Part shown: one piece after another, positions 1 to 9,235 of the stretch | Position numbering within the stretch: position 1 is the first letter of the stretch | Layout of the letters: each line of letters opens with the position of its first letter | Source: Stenotrophomonas_A sp002429615 | Lineage (GTDB): Bacteria; Pseudomonadota; Gammaproteobacteria; Xanthomonadales; Xanthomonadaceae | Direction: 5' to 3' | Length of the DNA: 64,000 nucleotides | NCBI GenBank assembly: GCA_031987425.1 | Contig: DALZZL010000001.1 | Coordinates: 55,405-119,404, forward strand | Translations under genes and position numbers: made by a program | Notes under the pieces: model-generated | Seen by the model: only the letters and a program-made list of their open reading frames with translations | Told to the model about the DNA's origin: nothing | Databases searched by the model: none

Positions 1-618
1 CAAATCGTGGCTGCCGCGTTCCGCCTGCTCGACGAAGCAGGGCGGGAGGGCGTGAGCCTGCGCAAGGTCGCGTGCCAGCTGGGCATCCGCGCGCCGTCGC
101 TGTACTGGCATTTCAAGAGCAAGCAGGCGCTGGTCGACGCCATGGCCGACGCGCTGATCCACGACGTGGCCCGCCATGTGCCGGAAGGGCAGTCCTGGCG
201 CGCGACGCTGCTGCAGCTGGCGCACGAGTTCCGCCATGCCTTCAAGGCGCATCGCGATGGCGCCCGCGTCTACGCCGGTACCTACCTGGCCACCGAGAAC
301 GTGATGCGGGTCGCCGAGACCACGATCGCGGCACTGGCCCAGGCGGGTGCGTCGATCGACTTCGCCGCCACCACGGCGATGGACCTCATCTATTACGTGC
401 TCGGCTTCGTGATCGAGGAGCAGTCGCTGCCCGAGAACGGTGCCGGCATGGAGGACGTGGAGCAGGCCTTCCTGGCGATGGCCGAGAGCCGTTTCCCCTA
501 TTGCTGGCAGGCCCGCCACTTCCTGACCGAGCCTGACCTCGAACGCCGCTTCGTACAGGGCGTCGGCCTGCTGCTGGATGGCGTCGCCCTGCGGCTGGTG
601 CCGCCGCAGCGCCCCTAG
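1..618 (+). CDS. TetR/AcrR-family transcriptional regulator, 5'-truncated by the window edge
   Basis: The reading frame is open from base 1, so the true start lies before the window; the GTG at 7 is internal because the usual first helix of a TetR HTH runs through it. The visible part starts in that helix (VAAAFRLLDEAG), continues through the recognition region (LRKVACQLGIRAPSLYWHFKSK) and ends in a ligand/dimerisation domain of about 150 residues resembling TetR C-terminal families. TetR proteins usually repress an adjacent exporter and are released by a small ligand. Here an RND adaptor and pump begin 102 bp downstream on the same strand, so control of that operon is likely, though this is inferred from position only. 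No operator palindrome was identified in the short gap. Confidence 0.9.
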   Translation, partial: QIVAAAFRLLDEAGREGVSLRKVACQLGIRAPSLYWHFKSKQALVDAMADALIHDVARHVPEGQSWRATLLQLAHEFRHAFKAHRDGARVYAGTYLATENVMRVAETTIAALAQAGASIDFAATTAMDLIYYVLGFVIEEQSLPENGAGMEDVEQAFLAMAESRFPYCWQARHFLTEPDLERRFVQGVGLLLDGVALRLVPPQRP

Positions 619-720
619 GCCACCCGCCCGGTTTTTCCGTTTCCTCCTGTCGCCCGCCCGCCAACGCAAGCGTGTCCCCGTCCGGCGATGTTCCCATCAC
701 CTTTGATCACAGAGTGCCTC

Positions 721-1821
721 ATGCGTGTCCACCTCCTGCGTTGGTCTTTCCCTGTTCTGATCGTGTTGTTGGTTTCCGCCTGCGGTGGCTCGGACAAGTC
801 GTCCGGGGATGCCGCCGCCGAGACGTCCGCGCTGGCCGTGAGCGTGGCCCCGGCGCAGACCCAGCAGATGGCGCGTACCGTACTGGTCTCCGGCCCGGTG
901 TCCGCGTTCGAGGAGATGCAGCTCGGCGTCGAGCTGAGTGGCCAGCGCGTGACCGCGCTGAAGGTCGATGTGGGCGAGTGGGTCAAGCAGGGGCAGGTGC
1001 TGCTCGAACTCGACCACCGCACGCTCGACAGCGAACTGGCGCAGGCCGATGCATCGTTGCGACAGGCGCAGACCGCGCAGGAACTGGCCGGCCTGAACTA
1101 CGAGCGTGGCGCCAAGCTGGCCACCGAGAAGTTGATCAGCGCCAGCAGCCTGGATGAACTGCGCGCCACCCGCACCGATGCCGAAGCGCAGACCGCCACC
1201 GCACGCGCGCGCCGCGATGCGGCCAAGCTCCAGCGCGACTTCGCCGAACTGCGTGCGCCCGCCGATGGCGTGATCTCCAAGCGCCTCGTGCAGCCGGGGC
1301 AGGTGGTGTCCGCCGGCAGCGAGCTGTTGCGCCTGATCCGCGACAACCGCCTGGAATGGCGCGCGGAACTCTCCGAGGCGCAGCTTGCCGGCGTGGCCGT
1401 CGGCAACACCGTGACCCTGCCGTATGCCGGCCAGGACATCCTCGGCCGCATCCGCGCGGTCAGCCCGGGCGTCGATTCGCAGACCCGCACCGGCACCATC
1501 TACGCGGATCTGCCGACGCCCGGTCCGCTCAAGCCGGGGGTCTATGTCGAAGGCCGCATCGTCACCGGCGATGGCCAGGCCTTGACCATCCCCAGTGCCG
1601 CGATCGTGCAGCGCGATGGCCACAGCTACGTGTTCACCGTCAGCGACAAGCAGCAGGCGCAGCGCAAGCGTGTGCGTACCGGGCAGGTGGCGCAGGGACG
1701 CACCGAGATTGTCGATGGCCTGAAGGCCGGCGAGCAGGTGGTGGTGGACGGTGCCGGTTTCCTGGGTGAGGGCGATCGCGTGCGCGTGGTCGCCGCGACC
1801 GCCAAGGCGGGTGCCCGATGA
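721..1821 (+). CDS. RND efflux periplasmic adaptor (membrane fusion protein), lipoprotein
   Basis: This 366-residue protein has an N-terminal lipoprotein signal with lipobox LVSAC at about residues 16-20. It then shows the HlyD/AcrA order: a barrel-sandwich half (ALKVDVGEWVKQGQVLLELD), an alpha-helical hairpin rich in Ala, Gln and Arg, the returning lipoyl half (LRAPADGVISKRLVQPGQVV), a beta-barrel and a membrane-proximal domain. Such adaptors bridge an inner-membrane RND pump to a TolC-like channel. The ATG at 721 is preferred over one at 688 because it places the signal peptide at the N-terminus. The stop overlaps the start of the pump gene by 4 bp (ATGA), indicating translational coupling. 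The substrate cannot be read from the sequence. Confidence 0.93.
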   Translation: MRVHLLRWSFPVLIVLLVSACGGSDKSSGDAAAETSALAVSVAPAQTQQMARTVLVSGPVSAFEEMQLGVELSGQRVTALKVDVGEWVKQGQVLLELDHRTLDSELAQADASLRQAQTAQELAGLNYERGAKLATEKLISASSLDELRATRTDAEAQTATARARRDAAKLQRDFAELRAPADGVISKRLVQPGQVVSAGSELLRLIRDNRLEWRAELSEAQLAGVAVGNTVTLPYAGQDILGRIRAVSPGVDSQTRTGTIYADLPTPGPLKPGVYVEGRIVTGDGQALTIPSAAIVQRDGHSYVFTVSDKQQAQRKRVRTGQVAQGRTEIVDGLKAGEQVVVDGAGFLGEGDRVRVVAATAKAGAR

Positions 1822-4800
1822 ATTTCTCCGCCTGGGCGATCAAACGCCCGTTGCCCGCGCTGCTGGTGTTCTTCGTGTTGTGCGTGGCGGGCCTGTGGGG
1901 CTTCCATCAACTGCCGGTCGCGCGTTTCCCGGATATCGCTTTCCCGATGACCACCGTTACCGTCACCCAGCCGGGCGCCTCGCCGAGCCAGCTGGAGGCG
2001 GAGGTCACGCGCAAGGTGGAGGATTCGGTCGCCACCGTGAACAACGTCAAGCGGGTGATGTCCACCGTCAGCGAAGGCGTGAGTACCACCCAGATTGAAT
2101 TCCAGCTCGAGGCCGATCTGGCCACCGCGCTCGACGACACCCGTGATGCGGTCACCCGCATCCGCACCGACCTGCCGCAGGACATCCAGGAGCCGGTGAT
2201 CTCCAAGGTCGATATCGGCGGCTCGCTGATGACCTATGCGCTGGTGGCGCCGGGCATGACCGCCGACGAGGCCAGCTGGTTCGTCGACCGCGATGTCTCT
2301 CGGGCGATGTACGGCGTGCCCGGCGTGGCGCGCGTCACCCGCGTGGGCGGCGTGCAGCGCCAGGTGCGGGTGGACCTGGACCCTAATGCGCTGCTGGCCT
2401 TCGGCATCACCGCCGGAGCCGTATCGCAGCAGCTGGCGCAGATCCAGGTGGAGCGCGCTGGTGGCAAGGCCGAACTGGAGGGCGCGCAGCAGACCATCCG
2501 CACGCTGGGTACGGTGGGCGATGCGCAGGCGTTGCGGGACTATTCGATCAGCCTGCCCGACGGCCGCGCGGTGCGCCTATCCAACCTGGCGCATGTGACC
2601 GATGCCGCCGCCGACCCGGCCGAAGCGGCGCTGCTCGACGGCAAGGACGTGGTGGCGTTCTCGATGTCGCGCACGCGCGGCTCCAGCGAGGTGAAGGTGG
2701 AAGCGGGCGTGCACGAGGCGCTGGACAACCTCAAGGCCGCGCATCCGGGTATCGACTTCCGCCTGGTGACCACCGCCATCGATGAAACCCATCGCTCCTA
2801 CGACTCGTCGATGACGATGCTCTATGAAGGTGCGCTGCTGGCGTTGCTGGTGGTGTGGCTGTTCCTGCGCGACTGGCGGGCCACCTGGGTGTCGGCCTTG
2901 GTGCTGCCGTTGTCGATCATCCCGACGTTCGCGGTGATGTACTGGTTCGGCTTCACCCTGAACATGATCACGCTGCTGGCGTTGTCGGTGGTGGTAGGCA
3001 TCCTGGTCGACGATGCGATCGTGGAGATCGAGAACATCGTCCGCCACCTGCGCATGGGTAAGCCTCCGCTGGAAGCGGCGCGCGAAGCGGCCGGCGAGAT
3101 CGGCAATGCGGTGATCGCCACCTCGCTGACGCTGGCGGCGGTATTCGTGCCGGTGGCGTTCATGCCGGGCATCGCCGGCAAGTTCTTCCGGGAGTTCGGC
3201 TGGACCGCGGCCACCGCCGTGCTGTTCTCGCTGCTGGTGGCACGTCTGCTGACGCCGATGATGGCCGCCTACATCCTCAAGCCGCACGGCGAGGAGAAGG
3301 GCGACTCGCGCCTGATGCGCTGGTACCTGGGCTGGGTGGACGCGGCGCTGCGCCATCGTGGGCGCACGTTGTGGATCGCCACGGGCCTGTTCGTCGCCTC
3401 GGTGGGGCTGGTGCCCTTCATTCCCAAGACCTTCATTCCGCAATCGGACCTGGGCCGCAGCAATCTGAGCCTGGAGTTGCCGCCCGGCACGCGCCTGCAG
3501 GAGACGGTGGCGGTTTCCGAGCACGCGCGTGCGCTGCTGAAGGACATGCCCGAGCTCAAGCAGGTCTATACCGCGGTGGGCAGCGTGCTCGATCTGGGTG
3601 ATCCCTCCACCACGGGCGTGGCGGATGCGCGCAAGGCGACGCTGATCCTGGACTGGGGCGTGGCCGACACCCGCAAGCGTGACCAGCGTGAACTAGAGCG
3701 CGATGCGCGTGCGCGACTGGCGGATCTGCCGGGCGTGCGCGTGAGCTATGTGAGTTCCGAGCCGGGCAACCTGCTGCAGCTGGTGCTGTCGGGAGACGAT
3801 CCGCAGCGGCTGCAGGACGCCTCCACCGCACTCGAACGCGACCTGCGCGGCATCCAGGGACTGGGTAGCGTGACGTCCACCGCCTCGCTGCTGCGGCCGG
3901 AAATCCAGATCGTCCCCAATTCGGCGCGTGCCGCCGACCTGGGCGTGGCCACGGCGGACATTGCCGAAGCCGCACGCATCGCCACCGCGGGCGACTACGA
4001 GCAGCGGCTGGCCAAGCTCAACCTGCCGGATCGTCAGGTGCCCATCCGGGTCGGTTTCGCCGAGGCGACGCTGGCCAACCCGGCGTTGATCGGGCAGCTG
4101 CGGGTGCCCGGGCGATACGGCCCGGTGCCGTTGTCGGCGGTGGCGGACATCGACATGGGCAGCGGCCCGTCGCAGATCTCGCGCTACCAGCGCCAGCGTA
4201 ATGTCACCTTGACCGCCGAGCTCAACGGGCGGCCGCTGGGCGATGTGATGAAGCAGGTGCAGGAGCTGCCGAGCGTGAAGCACCTGCCGCCCGGCGTGAG
4301 CTTCCTCAATACCGGCGACGCGGAAGTCTTCGTCGAGCTGTTCATCGGCTTCCTGCTGGCGATGGCCGCCGGCCTGGTGTGCATCTACATGGTGCTGTTG
4401 CTGCTGTTCAACCATGCGCTGATGCCGGTGACCATCCTGGCGGCGGTGCCGCTGTGCGCGGGGGGTGCGTTCGGCGCGCTGCTGCTGACCCAGAACATGT
4501 TGTCGTTGCCCGCGCTGATCGGCCTGCTGATGCTGATCGGCATCGCCACCAAGAACTCGATCCTGCTGGTGGACTATGCGGTGATCGCCGAGGACGAGCA
4601 TGGGCTGAGCCAGCACGATGCCTTGGTGGACGCCTGCCGCAAGCGCGCGCAGCCGATCATCATGACCACGCTGGCCATGGGCGCGGGCATGATGCCGATC
4701 GCGCTGGGCTTCGCGGGCGACTCCAGCTTCCGTGCGCCGATGGCGATCGCGGTGATTGGCGGCCTGATCACCTCCACGCTGCTGAGCCTGATCGTGATCC

Positions 4801-4901
4801 CGGCGGCGTTCACGGTGGTGGACGACCTGGGTGAATGGGTGTCGCGGAAGTTCCGCCACCGCTCGTCGCATCCGCACGGTGTGGTCGACGGCCAGAGCTG
4901 A
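1818..4901 (+). CDS. RND-family inner-membrane efflux transporter (HAE1-like)
   Basis: A 1027-residue protein of standard length for AcrB/MdtB-type pumps. It begins with a short cytoplasmic stretch and TM1 (WAIKRPLPALLVFFVLCVAG). It has two large periplasmic loops and a TM4 proton-relay motif with paired aspartates (GILVDDAIVEIENIV), then a second six-helix bundle containing LIGLLMLIGIATKNSILLVD near the C-terminus. RND pumps exchange protons for drugs or metabolites in a trimer. The gene is coupled to the preceding adaptor. No outer-membrane factor gene follows, so it presumably borrows a TolC-type channel encoded elsewhere, possibly the one at 59746-61188. The HAE1 rather than heavy-metal subclass is inferred from overall resemblance. 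Confidence 0.93.
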   Translation: MNFSAWAIKRPLPALLVFFVLCVAGLWGFHQLPVARFPDIAFPMTTVTVTQPGASPSQLEAEVTRKVEDSVATVNNVKRVMSTVSEGVSTTQIEFQLEADLATALDDTRDAVTRIRTDLPQDIQEPVISKVDIGGSLMTYALVAPGMTADEASWFVDRDVSRAMYGVPGVARVTRVGGVQRQVRVDLDPNALLAFGITAGAVSQQLAQIQVERAGGKAELEGAQQTIRTLGTVGDAQALRDYSISLPDGRAVRLSNLAHVTDAAADPAEAALLDGKDVVAFSMSRTRGSSEVKVEAGVHEALDNLKAAHPGIDFRLVTTAIDETHRSYDSSMTMLYEGALLALLVVWLFLRDWRATWVSALVLPLSIIPTFAVMYWFGFTLNMITLLALSVVVGILVDDAIVEIENIVRHLRMGKPPLEAAREAAGEIGNAVIATSLTLAAVFVPVAFMPGIAGKFFREFGWTAATAVLFSLLVARLLTPMMAAYILKPHGEEKGDSRLMRWYLGWVDAALRHRGRTLWIATGLFVASVGLVPFIPKTFIPQSDLGRSNLSLELPPGTRLQETVAVSEHARALLKDMPELKQVYTAVGSVLDLGDPSTTGVADARKATLILDWGVADTRKRDQRELERDARARLADLPGVRVSYVSSEPGNLLQLVLSGDDPQRLQDASTALERDLRGIQGLGSVTSTASLLRPEIQIVPNSARAADLGVATADIAEAARIATAGDYEQRLAKLNLPDRQVPIRVGFAEATLANPALIGQLRVPGRYGPVPLSAVADIDMGSGPSQISRYQRQRNVTLTAELNGRPLGDVMKQVQELPSVKHLPPGVSFLNTGDAEVFVELFIGFLLAMAAGLVCIYMVLLLLFNHALMPVTILAAVPLCAGGAFGALLLTQNMLSLPALIGLLMLIGIATKNSILLVDYAVIAEDEHGLSQHDALVDACRKRAQPIIMTTLAMGAGMMPIALGFAGDSSFRAPMAIAVIGGLITSTLLSLIVIPAAFTVVDDLGEWVSRKFRHRSSHPHGVVDGQS

Positions 4902-4911
4902 CTCGGTGGGA

Positions 4912-4941
4912 CCATCGCCACCCGGGGCAGGGTGGCGATGG
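4912..4941. terminator. Hairpin after the RND operon
   Basis: A perfect 12-bp inverted repeat (4912-4923 and 4930-4941) with a 6-base loop lies 10 bp after the pump stop codon. There is no clear T-run, so it is a terminator-like or RNA-stabilising hairpin rather than a textbook intrinsic terminator. A GGGNAGGG sequence (4925-4932) lies inside it. Confidence 0.55.
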
Positions 4942-5039
4942 ACTCTCAGTAGAAATACCGCAATCAGTCCGGAAAGGTTACTGACGCCAGCGAAGCATCG
5001 AAGGCACAAGCTCTACCCACCCTTCCGGTGGAGCGTGCC

Positions 5040-6542
5040 ATGCCTGCTGCAAAGAAGCCCAACATCCTGGTCATCTTCGGTGATGACATTGGTATTCCCC
5101 AGATCAGCGCCTATACGCGCGGGCTGATGGGTTACCAGACCCCGAACATCGACCGCATTGCCAACGAAGGTGCGTTGTTCACCGATTCCTATGGCCAGCA
5201 GAGCTGCACCGCCGGCCGTGCCTCGTTCATTCTGGGCCAGGAGCCTTTCCGCACCGGCCTGCTGACGATCGGCATGCCGGGCGACCCGCACGGCATCGCC
5301 GACTGGATGCCGACGATTGCCGACGTGCTCAAGACCGCCGGCTATGCGACCGGGCAGTTCGGCAAGAACCACCTGGGTGACCAGGACCAGCACTTGCCGA
5401 CCAATCACGGATTCGACGAATTCTTCGGCAACCTGTACCACCTCAACGCGGAAGAAGAGCCGGAAGGCTACTTCTATCCGAAAGACCCCGCGTTCAAGAA
5501 GAAATACGGCCCGCGTGGCGTGATCCATTCGCATGCTGGTGGCAAGATCGAAGACACCGGCCCGCTCAACAAGAAGCGCATGCCGACCGTGGACGAGGAG
5601 TTCCTGGGCGCGGCGCAGAAGTTCATCGACAAGAGCGTGAAGGACGACAATCCGTTCTTCGTCTGGTTCAACACCACGCGCATGCACGTGTTCACCCACC
5701 TCAAGCCGGAGTCGGACGGCGTCACCGGCAAGGGTCTGCATGCCGACGGCATGGTGGAACACGATGGACATGTGGGCCAGCTGCTGGACCAGCTCGACAA
5801 GCTGGGCGTCGCCGACAACACCATCGTGCTGTACACCACCGATAACGGCGCCGAGATCGCGCTGTGGCCGGATGGCGCGATGACGCCGTTCCGCGGCGAG
5901 AAGGGTACGACCTGGGAAGGCGGCATGCGCATCCCGATGATGGCGCGCTGGCCGGGCGTGATCAAACCGGGCACGGCCTACAACGACATCATCTCGCTGA
6001 TCGACTGGTTCCCGACCCTGTGCGCGGCAGCGGGCGTGGATGATGTCGTGGGCAAGATGAGGAAGGGGTTCAAAGCCGGCGGCAAGACCTTCAAGGTACA
6101 CCTGGATGGCCATGACTTCGGGCCGTATTTCCATGGCAAGGACAAGGAAGGTCCGCGCAAGGCGCTGTATTACTTCGACCAGGGCGGCAACCTCAATGCG
6201 GTGCGCTACGCGGACTGGAAGGTCAGTTTCGCGGTCGCCAGCCACGGCAACATCGCCACCGCCACGCGCTCGGTTCCCGCATGGGCCACGGTCACGAATC
6301 TACGCATGGATCCGTATGAGCGCGGCCTGGAGGAGGGGGGCGAGGCGATGCGGTTCGTCGGCCAGCAGATGTGGATCCTCGTGCCCATCCAAGGGCTCAT
6401 CAAGGAGTTCTTCTCTGACTTTGGCGACTATCCGTACCAGGCTGGCAGCTCGCTCAATGCCGCGGGTATCAACTATGGCCTGCTGCAGCAGCAGGACGCG
6501 ATGAAGCGGCTGAAGGAACTGGAGACGATGCGGACCAACTGA
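5040..6542 (+). CDS. Sulfatase family protein (arylsulfatase-like)
   Basis: A 500-residue protein of the type I sulfatase family, which hydrolyses sulfate esters. The N-terminal metal-binding region NILVIFGDDIG is followed by the CxAxR signature CTAGR. Its cysteine (about residue 56) is the one an FGE or AtsB-type enzyme would convert to formylglycine. Later conserved stretches include GKNHLGD, the substrate and metal region around VLYTTDNGAE, and FRGEKGTTWEGGMRIP. Length is normal. No signal peptide is visible, so the enzyme would stay in the cytoplasm unless exported another way. The ATG at 5040 is chosen over the GTG at 5028 because GGTGGAG sits just upstream of it. The gene stands alone between two hairpins, and no sulfatase-maturase gene lies nearby. 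The substrate is unknown. Confidence 0.9.
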   Translation: MPAAKKPNILVIFGDDIGIPQISAYTRGLMGYQTPNIDRIANEGALFTDSYGQQSCTAGRASFILGQEPFRTGLLTIGMPGDPHGIADWMPTIADVLKTAGYATGQFGKNHLGDQDQHLPTNHGFDEFFGNLYHLNAEEEPEGYFYPKDPAFKKKYGPRGVIHSHAGGKIEDTGPLNKKRMPTVDEEFLGAAQKFIDKSVKDDNPFFVWFNTTRMHVFTHLKPESDGVTGKGLHADGMVEHDGHVGQLLDQLDKLGVADNTIVLYTTDNGAEIALWPDGAMTPFRGEKGTTWEGGMRIPMMARWPGVIKPGTAYNDIISLIDWFPTLCAAAGVDDVVGKMRKGFKAGGKTFKVHLDGHDFGPYFHGKDKEGPRKALYYFDQGGNLNAVRYADWKVSFAVASHGNIATATRSVPAWATVTNLRMDPYERGLEEGGEAMRFVGQQMWILVPIQGLIKEFFSDFGDYPYQAGSSLNAAGINYGLLQQQDAMKRLKELETMRTN

Positions 6543-6555
6543 GCCGCAGCGAGGC

Positions 6556-6587
6556 TGCCCCGCGCTTGATCGATCAGGCGCGGGGCA
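6556..6587. terminator. Hairpin between convergent sulfatase and marC-like genes
   Basis: A perfect 10-bp inverted repeat (6556-6565 and 6578-6587) has a 12-base loop that itself contains TGATCGATCA. It follows the sulfatase stop by 13 bp and overlaps the last codons of the convergent gene, so it could serve both directions. There is no strong T-run. Confidence 0.5.
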
Positions 6588-7248
6588 GGGTGGCGATCAG
6601 TTCCGATATGCCGAGCCAGCCGATCTGTACGCCGATGCACAGGATTACGAACGCCAGCAGCCGCAGCGTGACCTGGGTGCCGGTGTTGCCGAGCACGCGC
6701 CGTAGCCGCCAGGCATGACGCATGCACAGGTAGATCAGCACGCATAGTGCAAGCAGTGCGGTGCCCGCCGCGGCGATGTGAACGGGTAGCGGGCCTTCCC
6801 GCGGCGAGCTGGTACCCAAGGCGATCGCCACCGCGATGGAGCCGGGGCCGACGGTGATCGGCAAGGTCAGCGGATAGAACAGCTGCGAACGCAGCGATTC
6901 CTCTTCGGCATCGGACGCGGCCTCGGCCACGCCGGCGGCGACGCTGTGGTCGATCTGCGCCGGGGCATTGAGCAGCTTCCAGCCGGTGGCGGCGATCACC
7001 GCGCCACCGGCCAGGCGCAGCACCGGGATCGAGATGCCGAAGAACGACAGCACGTAGGCGCCGATGCCGATTGAGGCGGCCAGCATCAGCAGGCTGTTGA
7101 GGGCGATGCCCCGGGCCAGCCAGGCGCGCTGGCGTGGGCTGGCATCCGGCACCAGGCCGAGCACGATCAAGGCCGAGCCGGGCGGGTTCACGACCGGCAA
7201 CAGGCCGGTGAAGACCAGCAGGAAGATCTGGGTGAAGTCATTCCACAT
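6574..7248 (-). CDS. MarC family integral membrane protein
   Basis: A 224-residue hydrophobic protein with about six membrane helices. It starts MWNDFTQIFLLVFTGLLPVVNPPGSA, where the Asn-Pro-Pro-Gly loop is typical of MarC/UPF0056 proteins. The central loop DAEEESLRSQLFYPLTLPITVGPGSI carries the second family signature (PLTxPxxxGPG). MarC proteins are inner-membrane proteins once linked to multiple antibiotic resistance, a role later disputed; their substrate is unknown. The start at 7248 is supported by a GGAGG element a few bases upstream. A longer open frame reaching 7596 is rejected because the added residues are hydrophilic and unlike the family. Confidence 0.9.
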   Translation of the reverse strand: MWNDFTQIFLLVFTGLLPVVNPPGSALIVLGLVPDASPRQRAWLARGIALNSLLMLAASIGIGAYVLSFFGISIPVLRLAGGAVIAATGWKLLNAPAQIDHSVAAGVAEAASDAEEESLRSQLFYPLTLPITVGPGSIAVAIALGTSSPREGPLPVHIAAAGTALLALCVLIYLCMRHAWRLRRVLGNTGTQVTLRLLAFVILCIGVQIGWLGISELIATLPRA

Positions 7249-7600
7249 AGCGCCTCCGTGGCGGTTGCGTGCCACGCTTTGAGGTTGGGGAGCGTATGCG
7301 ATCAGGGTAGGGTGGATGGGGCTGCCCTGCCATTGATGAGCCTGGATCGTAGGCGCTCCGTGCCGTCCCCGTGTTTCAATGTGGGGTTGTGCGAGGGCTG
7401 CGCGCCATCGGCTATACGCCGACTTGTCGGTAGGGCCACGCCATCCTGAACGAGACGTATCATGGGGAGAGTCCGCCATAAAGCGAGCAGTGGATAGGGG
7501 GACGGAATTCGACTTCGCCTCGCACTGGATATCCGAGCCGGTTGGCTTTTTTTGGGCGGATTCCGAATAAGATGTCAATAATTCGCATGGAGGCAAAAAG
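7249..7600. other. Intergenic stretch without a recognised gene
   Basis: About 350 bp separates the divergent marC-like and lipoprotein genes. The open frames here are short, have no family resemblance and no convincing ribosome-binding site. GC content drops toward 7500-7600, where the promoter of the lipoprotein gene is expected. I saw no tRNA-like or repeat structure. A GGGNAGGG sequence occurs at 7305-7312. Confidence 0.5.
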
Positions 7601-8074
7601 GTGATTCAAAAGACCCGGTGTCCAGTAGCAGCATCCGTCTTCGTAAGCATCTTGTTAGTCGCGGGCTGTGGTCGAAATCCTGCTGAGCTGGAACCAGCCG
7701 ACAGCCAGCAATCCACCAAGAAAAAGCTGGAGATCATTGAGGTTGTGGCACGACCGGTCGGCGGGTCAGGCGACTTGTCGCTACGCCCAGCGTTTCCCGG
7801 CGATGTTGTTGAGATCGCGATAAAGTCCAGAGGGCACACGGCCGCCGCGGATTTGTCCGTCAAGATGATCTCGCTCGCCGAAGGTGTCGCGGTGGCTACG
7901 CGGGATGTTCGCTTGAATGCCACCAGTGCGGCTACGCCCAGCGTTCGTTTCGAGCCATCTCCCGAGTGGAAACCCGGCCGCTATCTATTTGAGATCAGCT
8001 TGGACGGAAAGCTCGCGGGTACGCAAGAAATCGAGATATTCCCTGTTGAGATGGCGGAGCACGCAAAGCCTTGA
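7601..8074 (+). CDS. Hypothetical lipoprotein
   Basis: A 157-residue protein beginning MIQKTRCPVAASVFVSILLVAGC, a lipoprotein signal with lipobox LVAGC. The mature part is Ser/Gln/Lys-rich at first and then reads like one beta-sandwich domain: alternating hydrophobic residues, FEPSPEWKPGRYLFEISLDG, GTQEIEIFPVE. That pattern resembles small Ig-like or DUF-type carrier domains, but no family is recognised. The GTG start at 7601 is supported by GGAGG roughly 8 bases upstream. The gene converges with a di-haem peroxidase gene 14 bp away. Base composition is somewhat lower in GC than the flanking pump genes. Function unknown; a cell-envelope location is the only supported statement. Confidence 0.72.
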   Translation: MIQKTRCPVAASVFVSILLVAGCGRNPAELEPADSQQSTKKKLEIIEVVARPVGGSGDLSLRPAFPGDVVEIAIKSRGHTAAADLSVKMISLAEGVAVATRDVRLNATSAATPSVRFEPSPEWKPGRYLFEISLDGKLAGTQEIEIFPVEMAEHAKP

Positions 8075-8088
8075 TGTCGGTCGCTCGA

Positions 8089-9114
8089 TCAAGGGCTGTC
8101 CAGTGTGCGCAGAAAAGCCGAAAGCTGATGTTGTTCTTCAACCGTTAACTTGATGGGCTGGCCACTGGCCAGCCCGCGGTAGTAGAGCTCGTGTTCGATA
8201 GCGGCTTCGAGCGTAGCTATGCTTCCATCATGCATATATGGCGCAGTGCGCCCTACATTGCGCAGGCTGGGAGTGCGGAACGCTCCAAGATCCTGTGGCG
8301 TTGAGGTGACCGCGAAGCGACCTAACTCTGCAATGTCCGGGTCCGCAAGGATGACGCGTCCGATGGGATCGCCTCCGGCGCGTGCTGCCTCAAGCCTTTG
8401 CTGCAGGTTCCTTATATTTCCGGCGATCTTCTCGAAGCCCACACTGGCGTGATGGAATTGGCCATCCGTGAATGCAGGACGTTTGCCTGATATGAGATGG
8501 CAGCTGCTGCATTGTGCCTTGCCGAGGAATAGCTGCAGCCCGCGCTGTGCCTTGCCGTCGAGTGAGCCGTAGTCCTTTCGTGCATATGCTTGATCAAACG
8601 CGCTTTCCCCCGTGTTAAGGGCCTTCAGATAGCTCGCAAGTGCGGCGGCGACCTCTGCTTCATCGATCCGTTTACCGAAGGCGGCGCGATACTCAGATTG
8701 CGCGCCGATTCGTGCTAGCACGGACTTCATGCTGTCGTGGCCCATCTCTCGCGGATTGATGAAGGGCTGCATGACAGCTGCGTCAAGGGTGCTTTCGCGC
8801 CCATCCCAAAATTGGGGGCCGTTTGCCGACACTCCTAGCAGACTCGGTGCATTGCGTGTCCCTGAGCGATTAAAGGCCCCCACGGACACCGGACGACCAT
8901 CCGTGAAGGCAAGCCTGGAAATGTGACAGCTCGCACAACTAGTTTGGCCGTCAGCCCCCAATCGTGGGTCGTTGAAAAGCTGTGCGCCAACCTGGACACG
9001 CGCTTCCGTTCGCGCATCCGGCCACTGGGCGCCACGTTCGCATGAAACTAGCGGCAGCAAGAACAACCCAATACCCGCGAATTTTGCAGCGATAGTTCCA
9101 ATCCCTAGTTGCAT
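8089..9114 (-). CDS. Di-haem cytochrome c peroxidase / MauG-family protein
   Basis: A 341-residue exported protein with two c-type haem attachment motifs, CASCH in the N-terminal half and CSSCH in the C-terminal half. This is the arrangement of bacterial CCP/MauG enzymes. Other family-like stretches are LFNDPRLGADG, NAPSLLGVSANGPQFWDGRESTLDAAVMQPF and FRTPSLRNVGRTAPYMHDGSIATLE near the C-terminus. The N-terminus MQLGIGTIAAKFAGIGLFLLPLVSC is a signal peptide, probably a lipoprotein. The family reduces hydrogen peroxide with cytochrome c electrons or oxidises protein or small-molecule substrates; which applies here cannot be told. The start at 9114 is chosen over an upstream frame because it places the signal at the N-terminus. 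It is divergent from the repeat-protein gene. Confidence 0.9.
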   Translation of the reverse strand: MQLGIGTIAAKFAGIGLFLLPLVSCERGAQWPDARTEARVQVGAQLFNDPRLGADGQTSCASCHISRLAFTDGRPVSVGAFNRSGTRNAPSLLGVSANGPQFWDGRESTLDAAVMQPFINPREMGHDSMKSVLARIGAQSEYRAAFGKRIDEAEVAAALASYLKALNTGESAFDQAYARKDYGSLDGKAQRGLQLFLGKAQCSSCHLISGKRPAFTDGQFHHASVGFEKIAGNIRNLQQRLEAARAGGDPIGRVILADPDIAELGRFAVTSTPQDLGAFRTPSLRNVGRTAPYMHDGSIATLEAAIEHELYYRGLASGQPIKLTVEEQHQLSAFLRTLDSP

Positions 9115-9235
9115 TTTTCCGTCTGCCTTGACAGCACCCCTGGGCGAACTGTAAATCGTCGGGCTTGGATGCGCCACGCTGGCGCCAGCGTTCCACGGAG
9201 CGGCCATGGGCCGCATGGCTCAGGGGTGAGCTGCT

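Noticed and set aside
688..720. Upstream ATG for the first RND adaptor
   Set aside because: It would bury the lipoprotein signal behind 11 extra residues; 721 is better.
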